Positions 1-5,408 of a stretch of DNA of 8,866 nucleotides are shown here, one piece after another. A program made the position numbers and the translations under genes. Position 1 is the stretch's first letter. Every line of letters starts with the position of its first letter. This stretch comes from Holosporaceae bacterium (GTDB taxonomy: Bacteria > Pseudomonadota > Alphaproteobacteria > UBA3830). The notes beneath the pieces were generated by a model. The model did no database searches. It was not told the origin of the DNA and saw only the letters and a list, made by a program, of their open reading frames with translations. The stretch spans positions 1 to 8,866 of the forward strand of contig JAITAC010000096.1 in the NCBI GenBank assembly GCA_031284345.1. Reading direction: 5' to 3'.

Positions 1-39
1 GTTTTTTCTACCGTCGATTGTAACCTTGATGCATTTCAT
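1..39 (-). CDS. Possible N-terminal fragment of a gene running off the left edge
   Basis: On the minus strand an ATG at 39-37 opens a frame of 13 codons reaching the window edge, containing the run KVTIDGR. That style of start is seen in proteins with an N-terminal 2Fe-2S ferredoxin-type domain such as NuoG, but 13 residues cannot establish it. A second in-frame ATG lies at 78-76, so the start is uncertain. The best Shine-Dalgarno match, AAGGAG at 60-55, is 15 nt from the ATG at 39, which is too far unless the small hairpin between them closes the gap. The plus strand offers a rival reading: a short frame ending in TGA at 43-45 followed by the same hairpin as a terminator. Low confidence. Confidence 0.22.
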   Translation of the reverse strand, partial: MKCIKVTIDGRKN

Positions 40-43
40 AATT

Positions 44-67
44 GAGAGGGCGCTCTCCTTCTTTTCT
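44..67 (+). terminator. Weak terminator-like hairpin
   Basis: GAGAG (44-48) pairs with CTCTC (53-57) around a GGCG loop, and the T-rich tract CTTCTTTTCT follows on the plus strand. A plus-strand reading frame with TGA at 43-45 would end directly before it. The stem is only 5 bp and the tract is broken by C residues, so this is a weak call. On the minus strand the same hairpin lies between a Shine-Dalgarno match and the ATG at 39. Confidence 0.22.
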
Positions 68-97
68 ACACTTCTCATCAAGTTATGCGCCGGCACC

Positions 98-290
98 TCT
101 TCCACCAATTACCATAATAGCAGGAAAATGTAAAATTTCCGTTAACGGCGAAAAATTTCTATAAATTAACGAATTTTTAAGATGTTTTTGATACCATGAT
201 ATGCGTTGGAATTCATATCGCACGCCACAGGAGGGAGTATCAATATAATAAATATGGAGAATAAGTTTCAAAATCAAAATCTGTAGTAAT
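98..290 (+). repeat. Left copy of a repeated intergenic/small-ORF module (decayed)
   Basis: This stretch aligns by eye with the minus strand of 3709-3897. Shared blocks in the same order and nearly constant spacing are GTTAACGGCG (141-150; GTTGACGGCG in the other copy), AAATTAACG plus ATTTTTAAGA (163-182), ATGATAT-x-CG (197-204), GCCACAGGAGGG (224-235), and AAATATG followed by a frame starting M-E-N-K-F-Q-N-Q (254-277). The first block reads KISVNGEK, against KIFVDGEKK in the partner. This copy looks degraded: the frame from 254 stops after 10 codons (TAG 284-286), the gap from GAGGG to ATG is 18 nt, and the KISVNGEK frame meets a stop unless 2 nt are restored. Similarity beyond these limits is uncertain. 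Confidence 0.72.
254..286 (+). pseudogene. Remnant of a small ORF, cut at 10 codons
   Basis: ATG at 254 begins MENKFQNQNL and then stops at TAG 284-286. The first nine codons match the start of the 40-residue frame at 3748-3626 (-), which begins MKNKSQNQD. The differences are a mix of synonymous changes (AAG/AAA, CAA/CAG) and replacements (E/K, F/S, N/D). Relative to that copy, two extra bases near 281-282 would explain the loss of frame. The ribosome-binding sequence CAGGAGGG is kept, but 18 nt separate it from the ATG. I read this as a dead copy. Alternatively the similarity is purely nucleotide-level and neither copy is translated. Confidence 0.4.
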
Positions 291-622
291 ACCAGATCCC
301 ATCTCTGATTTGCCATTGCCGACTTGGCATCGACTGGTACAGTATGCACTCCGCTAGTTATTTGGATAATTCAAAATGGGATCTGATATAATTCGTCGGA
401 TGGTCAGATAATTTGTACTGAAACTTGCTATTATCATGATTTTTTTATATTTTATTGCCTTTGTGTGGGGGTGGAATAATACCAAGTTCAGGTTTAGCTG
501 TTCAAATAGTATCGTTGATTTAGAGGCAGCACAGAGCACGTATTGAACAATTTGTAACTGAATTTGGTATAATGTGCTATAATAAATATATACATGAGAC
601 TGCCATATCCGGAAATTTGCAT
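287..622. other. AT-rich stretch without a supported gene
   Basis: No frame here is convincing. A 36-codon plus-strand frame (436-546) has a hydrophobic start but no ribosome-binding site. CAGATCCCA (293-301) and TGGGATCTG (377-385) form a 9-bp inverted repeat about 75 nt apart, of unknown meaning. Minus-strand frames covering 83-349 and 354-539 are AT-rich, match nothing I recognise, and the first runs antisense to the repeat copy. The right end contains the candidate promoter for the downstream gene. Confidence 0.4.
543..573 (+). promoter_or_regulatory. Candidate promoter of the 220-residue hypothetical gene
   Basis: TTGAAC (543-548) and a perfect TATAAT (568-573) are separated by 19 nt, slightly longer than ideal. 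Transcription would start near 580. The -10 box overlaps the ATG at 572, so that ATG would lie upstream of the transcript start. This supports use of the downstream ATG at 623. Confidence 0.42.
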
Positions 623-1285
623 ATGCGTTTATTTCATAAGCTTCTCTCTTTTGGTTTCGCTTTTTTAGGAACGTTGGAAAGCGTTTTTACTATTCAAAAC
701 GATGTAACGCTGATGCCGGATTTATTAAAAATCTATCTGGAGTCAGTGCTAAAATTTCCGGCACCCGCAATAACCGAAGGAATTTCATTTCGGAAATTGT
801 TCCAATGGCTATATTTTAATTTGCATCGATTGGAACTATATCTGAAAAGCGATTACAATTGTGAAAAAAACCCGTTAGGCAGCGATATCGAAAATATTCA
901 TTTTCTGGATATCATAGGCCAGTCCAAAAAAAAATTGCGAATAGCGGCGGAATATTTCGATCAAGAAATGGCTAAAAACGAAGATAGTTTTAAAATATCG
1001 GCAGTTTTAATTAATCATATGAAAGCGGCATTTAAATCCTATACTCGCCTCTGGGAAGAAATTAATAAATTTGAAAAAAATAGCGAAAAATCCAGAAAAA
1101 TTTCCCCAATACTTCCGATTTTTGGCCAAAATATTACAGACTTCTGCTACAAACGCATAATAATCGATATGATCTACAGCGTAAAAAACAATATAACAGA
1201 GCCGATTTTAATGGAGGAATTGCAAAAACTTTTGAACCAACTAGATCCCCAATCTGCAGCAATAAAATATACAAAACCCATTTAA
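623..1285 (+). CDS. Hypothetical protein, 220 residues, possible export signal
   Basis: I do not recognise this protein. The frame is open from ATG 572, but that ATG sits inside a TATAAT box and lacks a ribosome-binding site, so ATG 623 (preceded by GGAAA) is preferred. The chosen start gives MRLFHKLLSFGFAFLGTLES, a short basic start followed by a hydrophobic stretch that could be a signal peptide, though no clear cleavage motif is visible. The remainder is predominantly charged and probably helical, rich in Lys, Glu, Ile and Leu, with a Trp/Tyr/Phe-containing patch around residues 55-70. No catalytic motif, repeat or metal-binding pattern stands out. It stands alone, converging on rplL with 105 bp between the stop codons. 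A lineage-specific secreted or periplasmic protein is one possibility, purely by inference. The length and the absence of stops in AT-rich DNA favour a real gene. Confidence 0.55.
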   Translation: MRLFHKLLSFGFAFLGTLESVFTIQNDVTLMPDLLKIYLESVLKFPAPAITEGISFRKLFQWLYFNLHRLELYLKSDYNCEKNPLGSDIENIHFLDIIGQSKKKLRIAAEYFDQEMAKNEDSFKISAVLINHMKAAFKSYTRLWEEINKFEKNSEKSRKISPILPIFGQNITDFCYKRIIIDMIYSVKNNITEPILMEELQKLLNQLDPQSAAIKYTKPI

Positions 1286-1326
1286 AGAGCCTGGTATTAG
1301 AGTCCGCGAGATCTCGACAACTTCCA

Positions 1327-1380
1327 TTCACAAACCATCTTTTGAAGAATCTCCAAAAGTTTTGGTTTGTGAACAGTTTT
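1327..1380. terminator. Long hairpin between convergent genes, likely bidirectional terminator
   Basis: TTCACAAACCA (1327-1337) pairs perfectly with TGGTTTGTGAA (1363-1373). Inside it CTTTTG (1339-1344) pairs with CAAAAG (1354-1359) around a 9-nt loop, giving a 17-bp two-part stem with a small asymmetric internal loop. It sits between the stop codons of the plus-strand hypothetical gene and minus-strand rplL. On the plus strand a short TTTT (1377-1380) follows. On the minus strand no T tract follows, so termination of the ribosomal operon here is less certain. Confidence 0.5.
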
Positions 1381-1390
1381 CATAGTTTCG

Positions 1391-1765
1391 TTATTTCAGC
1401 TCGACTTTTGCGCCGACCTCTTCTAATTTTGTTTTTATTTTATTGGCTTCGTCCTTGGAGATCGCTTCTTTTACGGCCTTTGGAGCGGCTTCCACCAGAG
1501 CTTTAGCTTCCGTGAGGCCCAAACCGGTGAGCTCTCTTACCACCTTAATGACTCCGATTTTTGAAGCGCCAACTGTGGTGAGGATTACATCAAACTCTGT
1601 TTTTTCCTCGACGGCGTCGGCGGCAACCGGAGCAGCAGCGGCCACGGCGACCGGAGCGGCAGCCGAGACTCCCCACGCTTCCTCGAGTTTTTTACTCAGT
1701 TCGGCGGCTTCCAGGACCGTTAATTTTGATAATTCTTCTACTAATTTTTCTAAATTTGCACTCAT
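1391..1765 (-). CDS. rplL: 50S ribosomal protein L7/L12
   Basis: L7/L12 forms the flexible stalk of the large subunit, recruiting and stimulating the GTPase factors EF-Tu, EF-G and IF2; dimers attach to the tail of L10. The 124-residue protein has all three expected parts: an N-terminal dimerisation helix pair (about 1-31, [16 protein letters not shown]), an Ala/Pro/Val hinge (about 34-52), and the globular factor-binding domain (about 55-124) ending in GAKVELK, with the conserved [17 protein letters not shown] region. A frame extension to 1789 exists, but ATG 1765 is chosen because it is preceded by CTGGAG and matches the family start. It follows rplJ by 30 nt and is the last gene of the operon in this window; rpoB, its usual downstream neighbour, is absent. 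Confidence 0.97.
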   Translation of the reverse strand: MSANLEKLVEELSKLTVLEAAELSKKLEEAWGVSAAAPVAVAAAAPVAADAVEEKTEFDVILTTVGASKIGVIKVVRELTGLGLTEAKALVEAAPKAVKEAISKDEANKIKTKLEEVGAKVELK

Positions 1766-1795
1766 TTTTTTTCTCCAGTTTACTAACACAAATTT

Positions 1796-2305
1796 CTATT
1801 TTTCAGCATAGGCACTTAAAACGCGAGCGATTTGAGCCGCTGGCGCTTGCAGCAACGTAGCCATACGTTGTGCTGGCGTCTGAATAACGGCGATAATATT
1901 GGCGCGCAGTTCGTCCATTGATGGCAATTTAGCCAGCATGACGACTTCTGCCGCAGACAATGTTTTACCGCTATACCCACCACACAGAATGACGATCTTA
2001 CCATCGTTCTTTGAAGCGTACTCATGTATTACTTTCGCAGAACCGGTGATATTTTTGGAAAACACGAGAGCTGTTTGTCCTCCGAGATGGGAAAGAATAC
2101 TTGCGAACGGCGTATCCTTTACGGCAAGTCGGGCCAGAGTGTTTTTGCAAACAAGGTAGCTGGACGAGACAGCTCTCAGCTGTTTTCTTAGATCTCCCGT
2201 ATTGGAGACCGTCATTTTATTTTGATTAACCACGAAAATTGCTTCACTTTCGTTGAAACTTTTTTTTATTTTCGCGATTACTTCTGGTTTTTTATTTTTT
2301 TCCAC
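1796..2305 (-). CDS. rplJ: 50S ribosomal protein L10, GTG start
   Basis: L10 anchors the L7/L12 dimers to the 23S rRNA stalk base and, in many bacteria, represses its own operon by binding the mRNA leader. From GTG at 2305 the product has 169 residues, normal for the family. It starts MEKNKKPEVIAKIKKSF, has the KNTLARLA segment of the rRNA-binding domain at about residue 54, and ends with the helical tail that binds L7/L12 (KLPSMDELRANI through QAPAAQIARVLSAYAEK). The frame is open to 2386, but the extra 27 codons are hydrophobic, unlike L10, and would cover the regulatory leader. GTG 2305 has GGAG 6 nt upstream. It lies 143 bp after rplA and 30 nt before rplL on the same strand. Confidence 0.95.
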   Translation of the reverse strand: MEKNKKPEVIAKIKKSFNESEAIFVVNQNKMTVSNTGDLRKQLRAVSSSYLVCKNTLARLAVKDTPFASILSHLGGQTALVFSKNITGSAKVIHEYASKNDGKIVILCGGYSGKTLSAAEVVMLAKLPSMDELRANIIAVIQTPAQRMATLLQAPAAQIARVLSAYAEK

Positions 2306-2315
2306 AGTAATCTCC
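2306..2315 (-). promoter_or_regulatory. Ribosome-binding site fixing the rplJ GTG start
   Basis: GGAG on the minus strand (plus positions 2312-2315) ends 6 nt before GTG at 2305-2303. There is no ATG nearby in frame, and the next possible starts upstream lie in the leader. This site decides the start. Confidence 0.75.
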
Positions 2316-2380
2316 ACAAAAAATAACAGAATAAGTTCAGAGGGTATCAGAGTATAGAAAAACGAGAATTTAGAAAATTC

Positions 2381-2440
2381 AGTCAATCTGCAACGGCATA
2401 TTTAAGCTTACGCACCGATGGTCTCCGACAGACTCTGGAA
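2381..2440 (-). ncRNA. L10-leader-like mRNA structure upstream of rplJ
   Basis: The gap between rplA and rplJ carries a foldable element. TCTG (plus 2429-2432) can pair with CAGA (2387-2390). Between them GTCGGAGAC gives a purine-rich, kink-like bulge, and a second stem pairs CGG+CGTA with TATG+CCG (CGG-TG-CGTA on one side, TATGCCG on the other) around the loop AGCTTAAA. The location matches the proteobacterial L10 leader, where excess L10 or the L10-L12 complex represses rplJL translation. The sequence resembles the family only loosely and I could not score it against a covariance model. Confidence 0.5.
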
Positions 2441-2448
2441 TTGCGACA

Positions 2449-3147
2449 CTAGAAGGTAAACACTTCAGCGATGTCCAATTTCAATCCTACTCCCATTGTA
2501 CTAGAGAGTGTTACGGATTTCAAGTATGATCCTTTTACGCTAGCGGGTTTTGCTTTTACCACAGTTCCCACAAAGGCTTTAATATTTTCTTCAATTTTAT
2601 CTTGTGGGAAGCTTATTTTACAGAGTCCTGCATGGACGATACCGTTTTTATCGAGGCGATATTCCACCTGACCGGCCTTCGAATTTTTAATGGCGGCGAC
2701 GACGTTTGGAGTAACGGTTCCCAATTTTGGATTTGGCATGAGGCCTTTTGGTCCCAGGATTTTACCTAGACGTCCCACAACGCCCATCATATCTGGACTT
2801 GCTATGCAGACGTCGAATTCTATATTTCCGGAGGTAATTTTTTCTATCAGATCCTCGGCACCGACGAAATCGGCTCCGGCGGTACGGGCGTCGTCAGCGG
2901 TGGTACCACGGGCAAATACGGCGACCCGCACTTGTTTGCCGGTTCCGGCCGGCATAGACACCATTCCGCGAATATTTTGGTTGGCGTTTTTGGGATCGAC
3001 ATTTAAATTAATTGCCACTTCTAGGGTTTCATCGAATTTACATAAAGAATTTTCCTTTAAAAACGAAACAGCTTCTGCCAAACCGTAGACTTTAGCGGTT
3101 TTGATTTTTTCGGCGATTTTTCTATATCTTTTTCCAGCACTAGCCAT
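2449..3147 (-). CDS. rplA: 50S ribosomal protein L1
   Basis: L1 forms the mobile stalk at the E site and binds 23S rRNA; in E. coli it also represses its own operon. The 232-residue product is full length and spans both L1 domains. The signature GRLGKILGPKGLMPNPKLG lies at about residues 125-143, and the C-terminal rRNA-binding loop reads SSTMGVG at about 215-221, where the family usually has TMGPG, so a conserved Pro is replaced by Val. The start ATG 3147 is 2 nt past the rplK stop, with GGAGG inside the end of rplK, which suggests translational coupling. The N terminus (MASAGKRYRKIAEKI) is typical. Confidence 0.97.
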   Translation of the reverse strand: MASAGKRYRKIAEKIKTAKVYGLAEAVSFLKENSLCKFDETLEVAINLNVDPKNANQNIRGMVSMPAGTGKQVRVAVFARGTTADDARTAGADFVGAEDLIEKITSGNIEFDVCIASPDMMGVVGRLGKILGPKGLMPNPKLGTVTPNVVAAIKNSKAGQVEYRLDKNGIVHAGLCKISFPQDKIEENIKAFVGTVVKAKPASVKGSYLKSVTLSSTMGVGLKLDIAEVFTF

Positions 3148-3149
3148 GA

Positions 3150-3578
3150 CTACACAACCTCCAATCCCATAGAACGCGCTGATCCCAGCACCATCATGAT
3201 GGCGCCTTCGAGATCATTGGCATTTAAATCTTTCATTTTCTTTTCGGCTATTTCCCGAGCCTGAGCCATTGTCAGAGAAGCGACGTTTGCGCCTCTTCCC
3301 GGAGTAGCTGATCCTTTGGTTACTTTTGCCGCCTGTTTTATATAATAGGAAACCGGCGGGAGTTTTATCACAAACGAAAACGTTCTATCGGCATAGGCGG
3401 TGACAATGACTGGTAAAGGGGTACCAACCTCATACGACTGAGTCTGTGCATTAAACGTTTTACAAAATTCCATAATATTCAGCCCCCTCTGCCCCAACGC
3501 TGGGCCGATTGGAGGAGACGGATTTGCTTTGCCCGCAGGTACCTGCAGCTTGACATATCCAACAATTTTTTTAGCCAT
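3150..3578 (-). CDS. rplK: 50S ribosomal protein L11
   Basis: L11 binds the GTPase-associated region of 23S rRNA, supports factor-dependent GTP hydrolysis, and is the target region of thiopeptide antibiotics. The 142-residue protein is standard length. The N-terminal domain shows the proline-rich [15 protein letters not shown] segment (about 19-33). The C-terminal rRNA-binding domain contains the [10 protein letters not shown] stretch and ends in [11 protein letters not shown], close to the family consensus. ATG 3578 is preceded by GAGGG only 3 nt away, a short spacing. It is the first ribosomal gene of the operon. secE and nusG, which normally precede it, are missing and are replaced by the small ORFs and the repeat described below. 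Confidence 0.97.
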   Translation of the reverse strand: MAKKIVGYVKLQVPAGKANPSPPIGPALGQRGLNIMEFCKTFNAQTQSYEVGTPLPVIVTAYADRTFSFVIKLPPVSYYIKQAAKVTKGSATPGRGANVASLTMAQAREIAEKKMKDLNANDLEGAIMMVLGSARSMGLEVV

Positions 3579-3625
3579 AAACCCTCAATATGCGAATTAG
3601 ATTACAGTTTTTACCATAGATAATT

Positions 3626-3748
3626 CTATTCTGCAAGTGTCATCAAGTTATAGATGATGTTTTTTTGATGAAGTTCTAGGAATGCAATATGGAACAGCCG
3701 ACATTCCGCGAATTCTGCTATATCTTGATTCTGAGATTTATTTTTCAT
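3626..3748 (-). CDS. Small ORF of 40 residues directly upstream of rplK
   Basis: ATG 3748 opens a 40-codon frame ending in TAG 3628-3626. It begins MKNKSQNQDIAEF and ends NLMTLAE. CAGGAGGG lies upstream, with GGAGG 9 nt from the ATG, one of the strongest ribosome-binding sites in the window. The product is small, mildly amphipathic and unrecognised; no membrane span or cysteine pair is visible. It runs in the direction of rplK, 47 nt before it, and could be transcribed with the ribosomal operon. Its first codons and leader match the decayed copy at 224-286. It could be a real small protein, an upstream leader peptide, or what remains of a longer gene. It belongs to the right repeat copy. Confidence 0.45.
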   Translation of the reverse strand: MKNKSQNQDIAEFAECRLFHIAFLELHQKNIIYNLMTLAE

Positions 3749-3897
3749 ATTTACAGCCCTCCTGTGGCACATTTGACAAACTTTATCGAATATCATAATA
3801 TTAAAAGTGTCTTAAAAATCCGTTAATTTGTAAGATTTTTTTTCGCCGTCAACGAAGATCTTTCCGCTTTCCACAAATATGAAATCAATGGAATAGA
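3709..3897 (-). repeat. Right copy of the repeated module, inverted relative to the left copy
   Basis: Read on the minus strand, this segment carries the same ordered blocks as 98-290: GTTGACGGCG (3853-3844), AAATTAACGG and ATTTTTAAGA, ATTATGATATTCG, GCCACAGGAGGG, and AAATATG followed by M-K-N-K-S-Q-N-Q. Distances between the blocks are the same to within 1-2 nt from the first block to GAGGG. Here the GAGGG to ATG gap is 8 nt, against 18 nt in the left copy, and the frame stays open. The copies lie about 3.4 kb apart in opposite orientations, flanking the hypothetical gene and the rplKAJL operon. Confidence 0.72.
3798..3826 (-). promoter_or_regulatory. Candidate promoter inside the repeat, facing rplK
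   Basis: On the minus strand TTAACG (3826-3821) is followed after 17 nt by TAATAT (3803-3798). Each box matches 4 of 6 consensus positions. Transcription would start near 3791, give a leader of about 43 nt before the 40-residue ORF, and continue into rplKAJL. In the left repeat copy TTAACG is kept (166-171), but the matching -10 is TGATAC, which looks inactive. No better promoter is evident immediately before rplK. Confidence 0.4.
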
Positions 3898-3946
3898 TGC
3901 ATCGCAGCACCAAAGGCTTTACGCCCCATAAAAAATAAAAATACAT
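3812..3946 (-). CDS. Doubtful small ORF of 44 residues (possible gene remnant)
   Basis: A frame from ATG 3946 to TAA 3814-3812 encodes 44 residues ending GKIFVDGEKKSYKLTDF. The final part matches the left repeat copy, which reads KISVNGEK and, if 2 nt are restored, FYKLTNF. Differences include synonymous changes (AAG/AAA, ATC/ATT), consistent with coding ancestry. The ATG is weak: AGGGA abuts it with no spacing, and the upstream half has no counterpart I can align. It may be the tail of a longer gene truncated near the ffh promoter. A neighbouring minus-strand frame, open through the ffh promoter region and ending in TGA at 3887-3885, could be more of the same remnant after a frameshift. Confidence 0.28.
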   Translation of the reverse strand: MYFYFLWGVKPLVLRCIYSIDFIFVESGKIFVDGEKKSYKLTDF

Positions 3947-4001
3947 TCCCTAGCCAATAGGTCGCAGAATCGCCGAGTGGTAAAGCCGCTCCTGGTAATT
4001 G

Positions 4002-4031
4002 TTGACTTTTTTTTATATCGTGAAGTATAAT
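4002..4031 (+). promoter_or_regulatory. Strong promoter of ffh
   Basis: TTGACT (4002-4007) and a perfect TATAAT (4026-4031) are separated by 18 nt. Transcription would start near 4038, leaving a leader of roughly 24 nt before the ATG. The site is 31 nt upstream of ffh, and no other promoter is evident in the gaps before the next three genes, so it probably serves the whole plus-strand run. Confidence 0.78.
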
Positions 4032-4061
4032 CCAAACGCTTTATAGAGGAGAACGATCCGC

Positions 4062-5399
4062 ATGTTTAATTCATTTTCCAGCAAAATCTCAGATATATTC
4101 GATAAGCTGCGCCGCAAAGGAATACTAAGTGAATCCGACGTGGACGCTGCTCTTCGGGAGATCCGCATAGCACTGCTGGAAGCCGACGTTTCATTGGAGG
4201 TGGCTAGAAAATTTATTGCTAACGTAAAAGAAAAAGCCATTGGCCAGGATATTGTGAAGTCCGTATCTCCGGGACAAATGGTGACCAAAATCGTGTATGA
4301 TCATCTGGTGGAGCTGCTGGGAACGTCCGCGGAGATAAATCTTTCCCAAAAACCTTATAAAATTATGCTTGTTGGTCTGCAGGGAGCTGGAAAAACTACA
4401 ACAGCTGGAAAATTAGCAAAATTTTTCACGAAAAAAGGAAAAAAAATTGTGACGGCTTCCACAGACGTGCACCGGCCAGCCGCCATTGAACAATTGCGGG
4501 TGCTGTCGAATAATATTCCCGGAACCATCTTTCCGCAATCACAAGAAGAAAAAAGGCTGTCCCCCGACGAAATAGCTCGCTTGGCTCTGAAGACCACCGA
4601 ACGCGAAAACGCCGATCTGCTGATACTCGATACCGCCGGTCGACTGCACATCGACGAAGTAAAAATGGACGAACTAATGCAAACCCATCGGATAATCGAT
4701 CCCGACGAAATAATTCTGGTGGTGGACATCATGACCGGACAAGACGCCATCAACATCGCTAAAAAATTCGCCGAATCTGTGGCGGTCAGCGGCATAATTC
4801 TCACCCGAGTCGACGCAGACGCCCGCGGCGGAGTCGCATTGTCCATGCGATATATCACCGGATGTCCCATAAGATTCCTCGGCGTCGGAGAACAACTGGA
4901 CGATATCGAGTTCTTCGATCCCGATCGTATCGCCGGAAGATTACTTGGAATGGGTGATATCGTCTCGCTGGTGGAAAAAGCTCAGGAAAATTTCTCCCTG
5001 AAAGACGCTGAAGAAACAGCTAAAAAAATGCAAGAAGGCATTTTTACACTAGACGATATGGTCACCCAAATGGAAAGAATGTCCCAAATGGGAGGACTTA
5101 AATCGCTCATGAAAATGCTCCCCCAAAGCAGACAATTGGAAGATATCATGGAAATGCAAGGCGTTTCTGATAAAACCATGAACAGAAATATCGCGATTAT
5201 AAGATCCATGACCAAAAAAGAAAAAAATAATTATAAAATACTAAACGGATCTCGCCGAAAACGCATTGCCAAAGGATCTGGTACCAGCGTTCAGGAAGTC
5301 AATAGGTTGATAAAACAATACGAAAGCACCATGGGAATGTTTAAAAAAATAAAAAAACTCGGCGGCCTGGGAAAAATAATATCAATTATGGGAAAATAG
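4062..5399 (+). CDS. ffh: Signal recognition particle protein Ffh (SRP54 GTPase)
   Basis: Ffh with 4.5S RNA binds hydrophobic signal sequences of nascent membrane proteins and docks with FtsY to hand the ribosome to SecYEG. The 445-residue protein has the full N-G-M layout: N domain (1-about 90, with ALLEADV at 37-43), GTPase domain with P-loop GLQGAGKTT (105-113), DVHRPAA (135-141), DTAGR (190-194), TRVD (248-251; commonly TKLD), DARGG (253-257) and GVGEQLDDIEFF (274-285), then a Met-rich M domain (about 297-435) with the RNA-binding GSRRKRIAKGSG (396-407). Ala252 replaces the usual Gly after the TRVD motif. GAGGAG (4046-4051) precedes the ATG. It is the first gene of a plus-strand run, divergent from rplK. 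Confidence 0.97.
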   Translation: MFNSFSSKISDIFDKLRRKGILSESDVDAALREIRIALLEADVSLEVARKFIANVKEKAIGQDIVKSVSPGQMVTKIVYDHLVELLGTSAEINLSQKPYKIMLVGLQGAGKTTTAGKLAKFFTKKGKKIVTASTDVHRPAAIEQLRVLSNNIPGTIFPQSQEEKRLSPDEIARLALKTTERENADLLILDTAGRLHIDEVKMDELMQTHRIIDPDEIILVVDIMTGQDAINIAKKFAESVAVSGIILTRVDADARGGVALSMRYITGCPIRFLGVGEQLDDIEFFDPDRIAGRLLGMGDIVSLVEKAQENFSLKDAEETAKKMQEGIFTLDDMVTQMERMSQMGGLKSLMKMLPQSRQLEDIMEMQGVSDKTMNRNIAIIRSMTKKEKNNYKILNGSRRKRIAKGSGTSVQEVNRLIKQYESTMGMFKKIKKLGGLGKIISIMGK

Positions 5400-5408
5400 G
5401 TAAAAAAA

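Noticed and set aside
83..349. 88-codon minus-strand frame across the left repeat
   Set aside because: It runs antisense to the repeat copy and the small-ORF remnant, has no recognisable motif, and is not preserved in the partner repeat copy.
1134..1331. 65-codon minus-strand frame overlapping the end of the hypothetical gene
   Set aside because: It lies largely opposite the plus-strand gene and the intergenic palindrome, without recognisable protein features.
2306..2386. N-terminal extension of rplJ by 27 codons
   Set aside because: The added residues are hydrophobic and unlike any L10 start, and they cover the leader. GTG 2305 has a well-placed GGAG.
3773..3843. Plus-strand TTGACA-17 nt-TAATAT followed by a hairpin and eight T residues, suggesting a tiny RNA with its own terminator
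   Set aside because: The TTGACA is not conserved in the left repeat copy, the stem is almost entirely A-T with a mismatch, and the T run is the complement of Lys codons in the candidate minus-strand coding frame. The transcript would be only about 35 nt.
3961..3998. tRNA-Ser/Leu-like D-arm: CGCCGAGTGGTAAAGCCG
   Set aside because: It resembles the 5' part of a class II tRNA, but no anticodon stem, T arm or matching acceptor follows; the sequence runs directly into the ffh promoter. The similarity may be chance or a tiny remnant.
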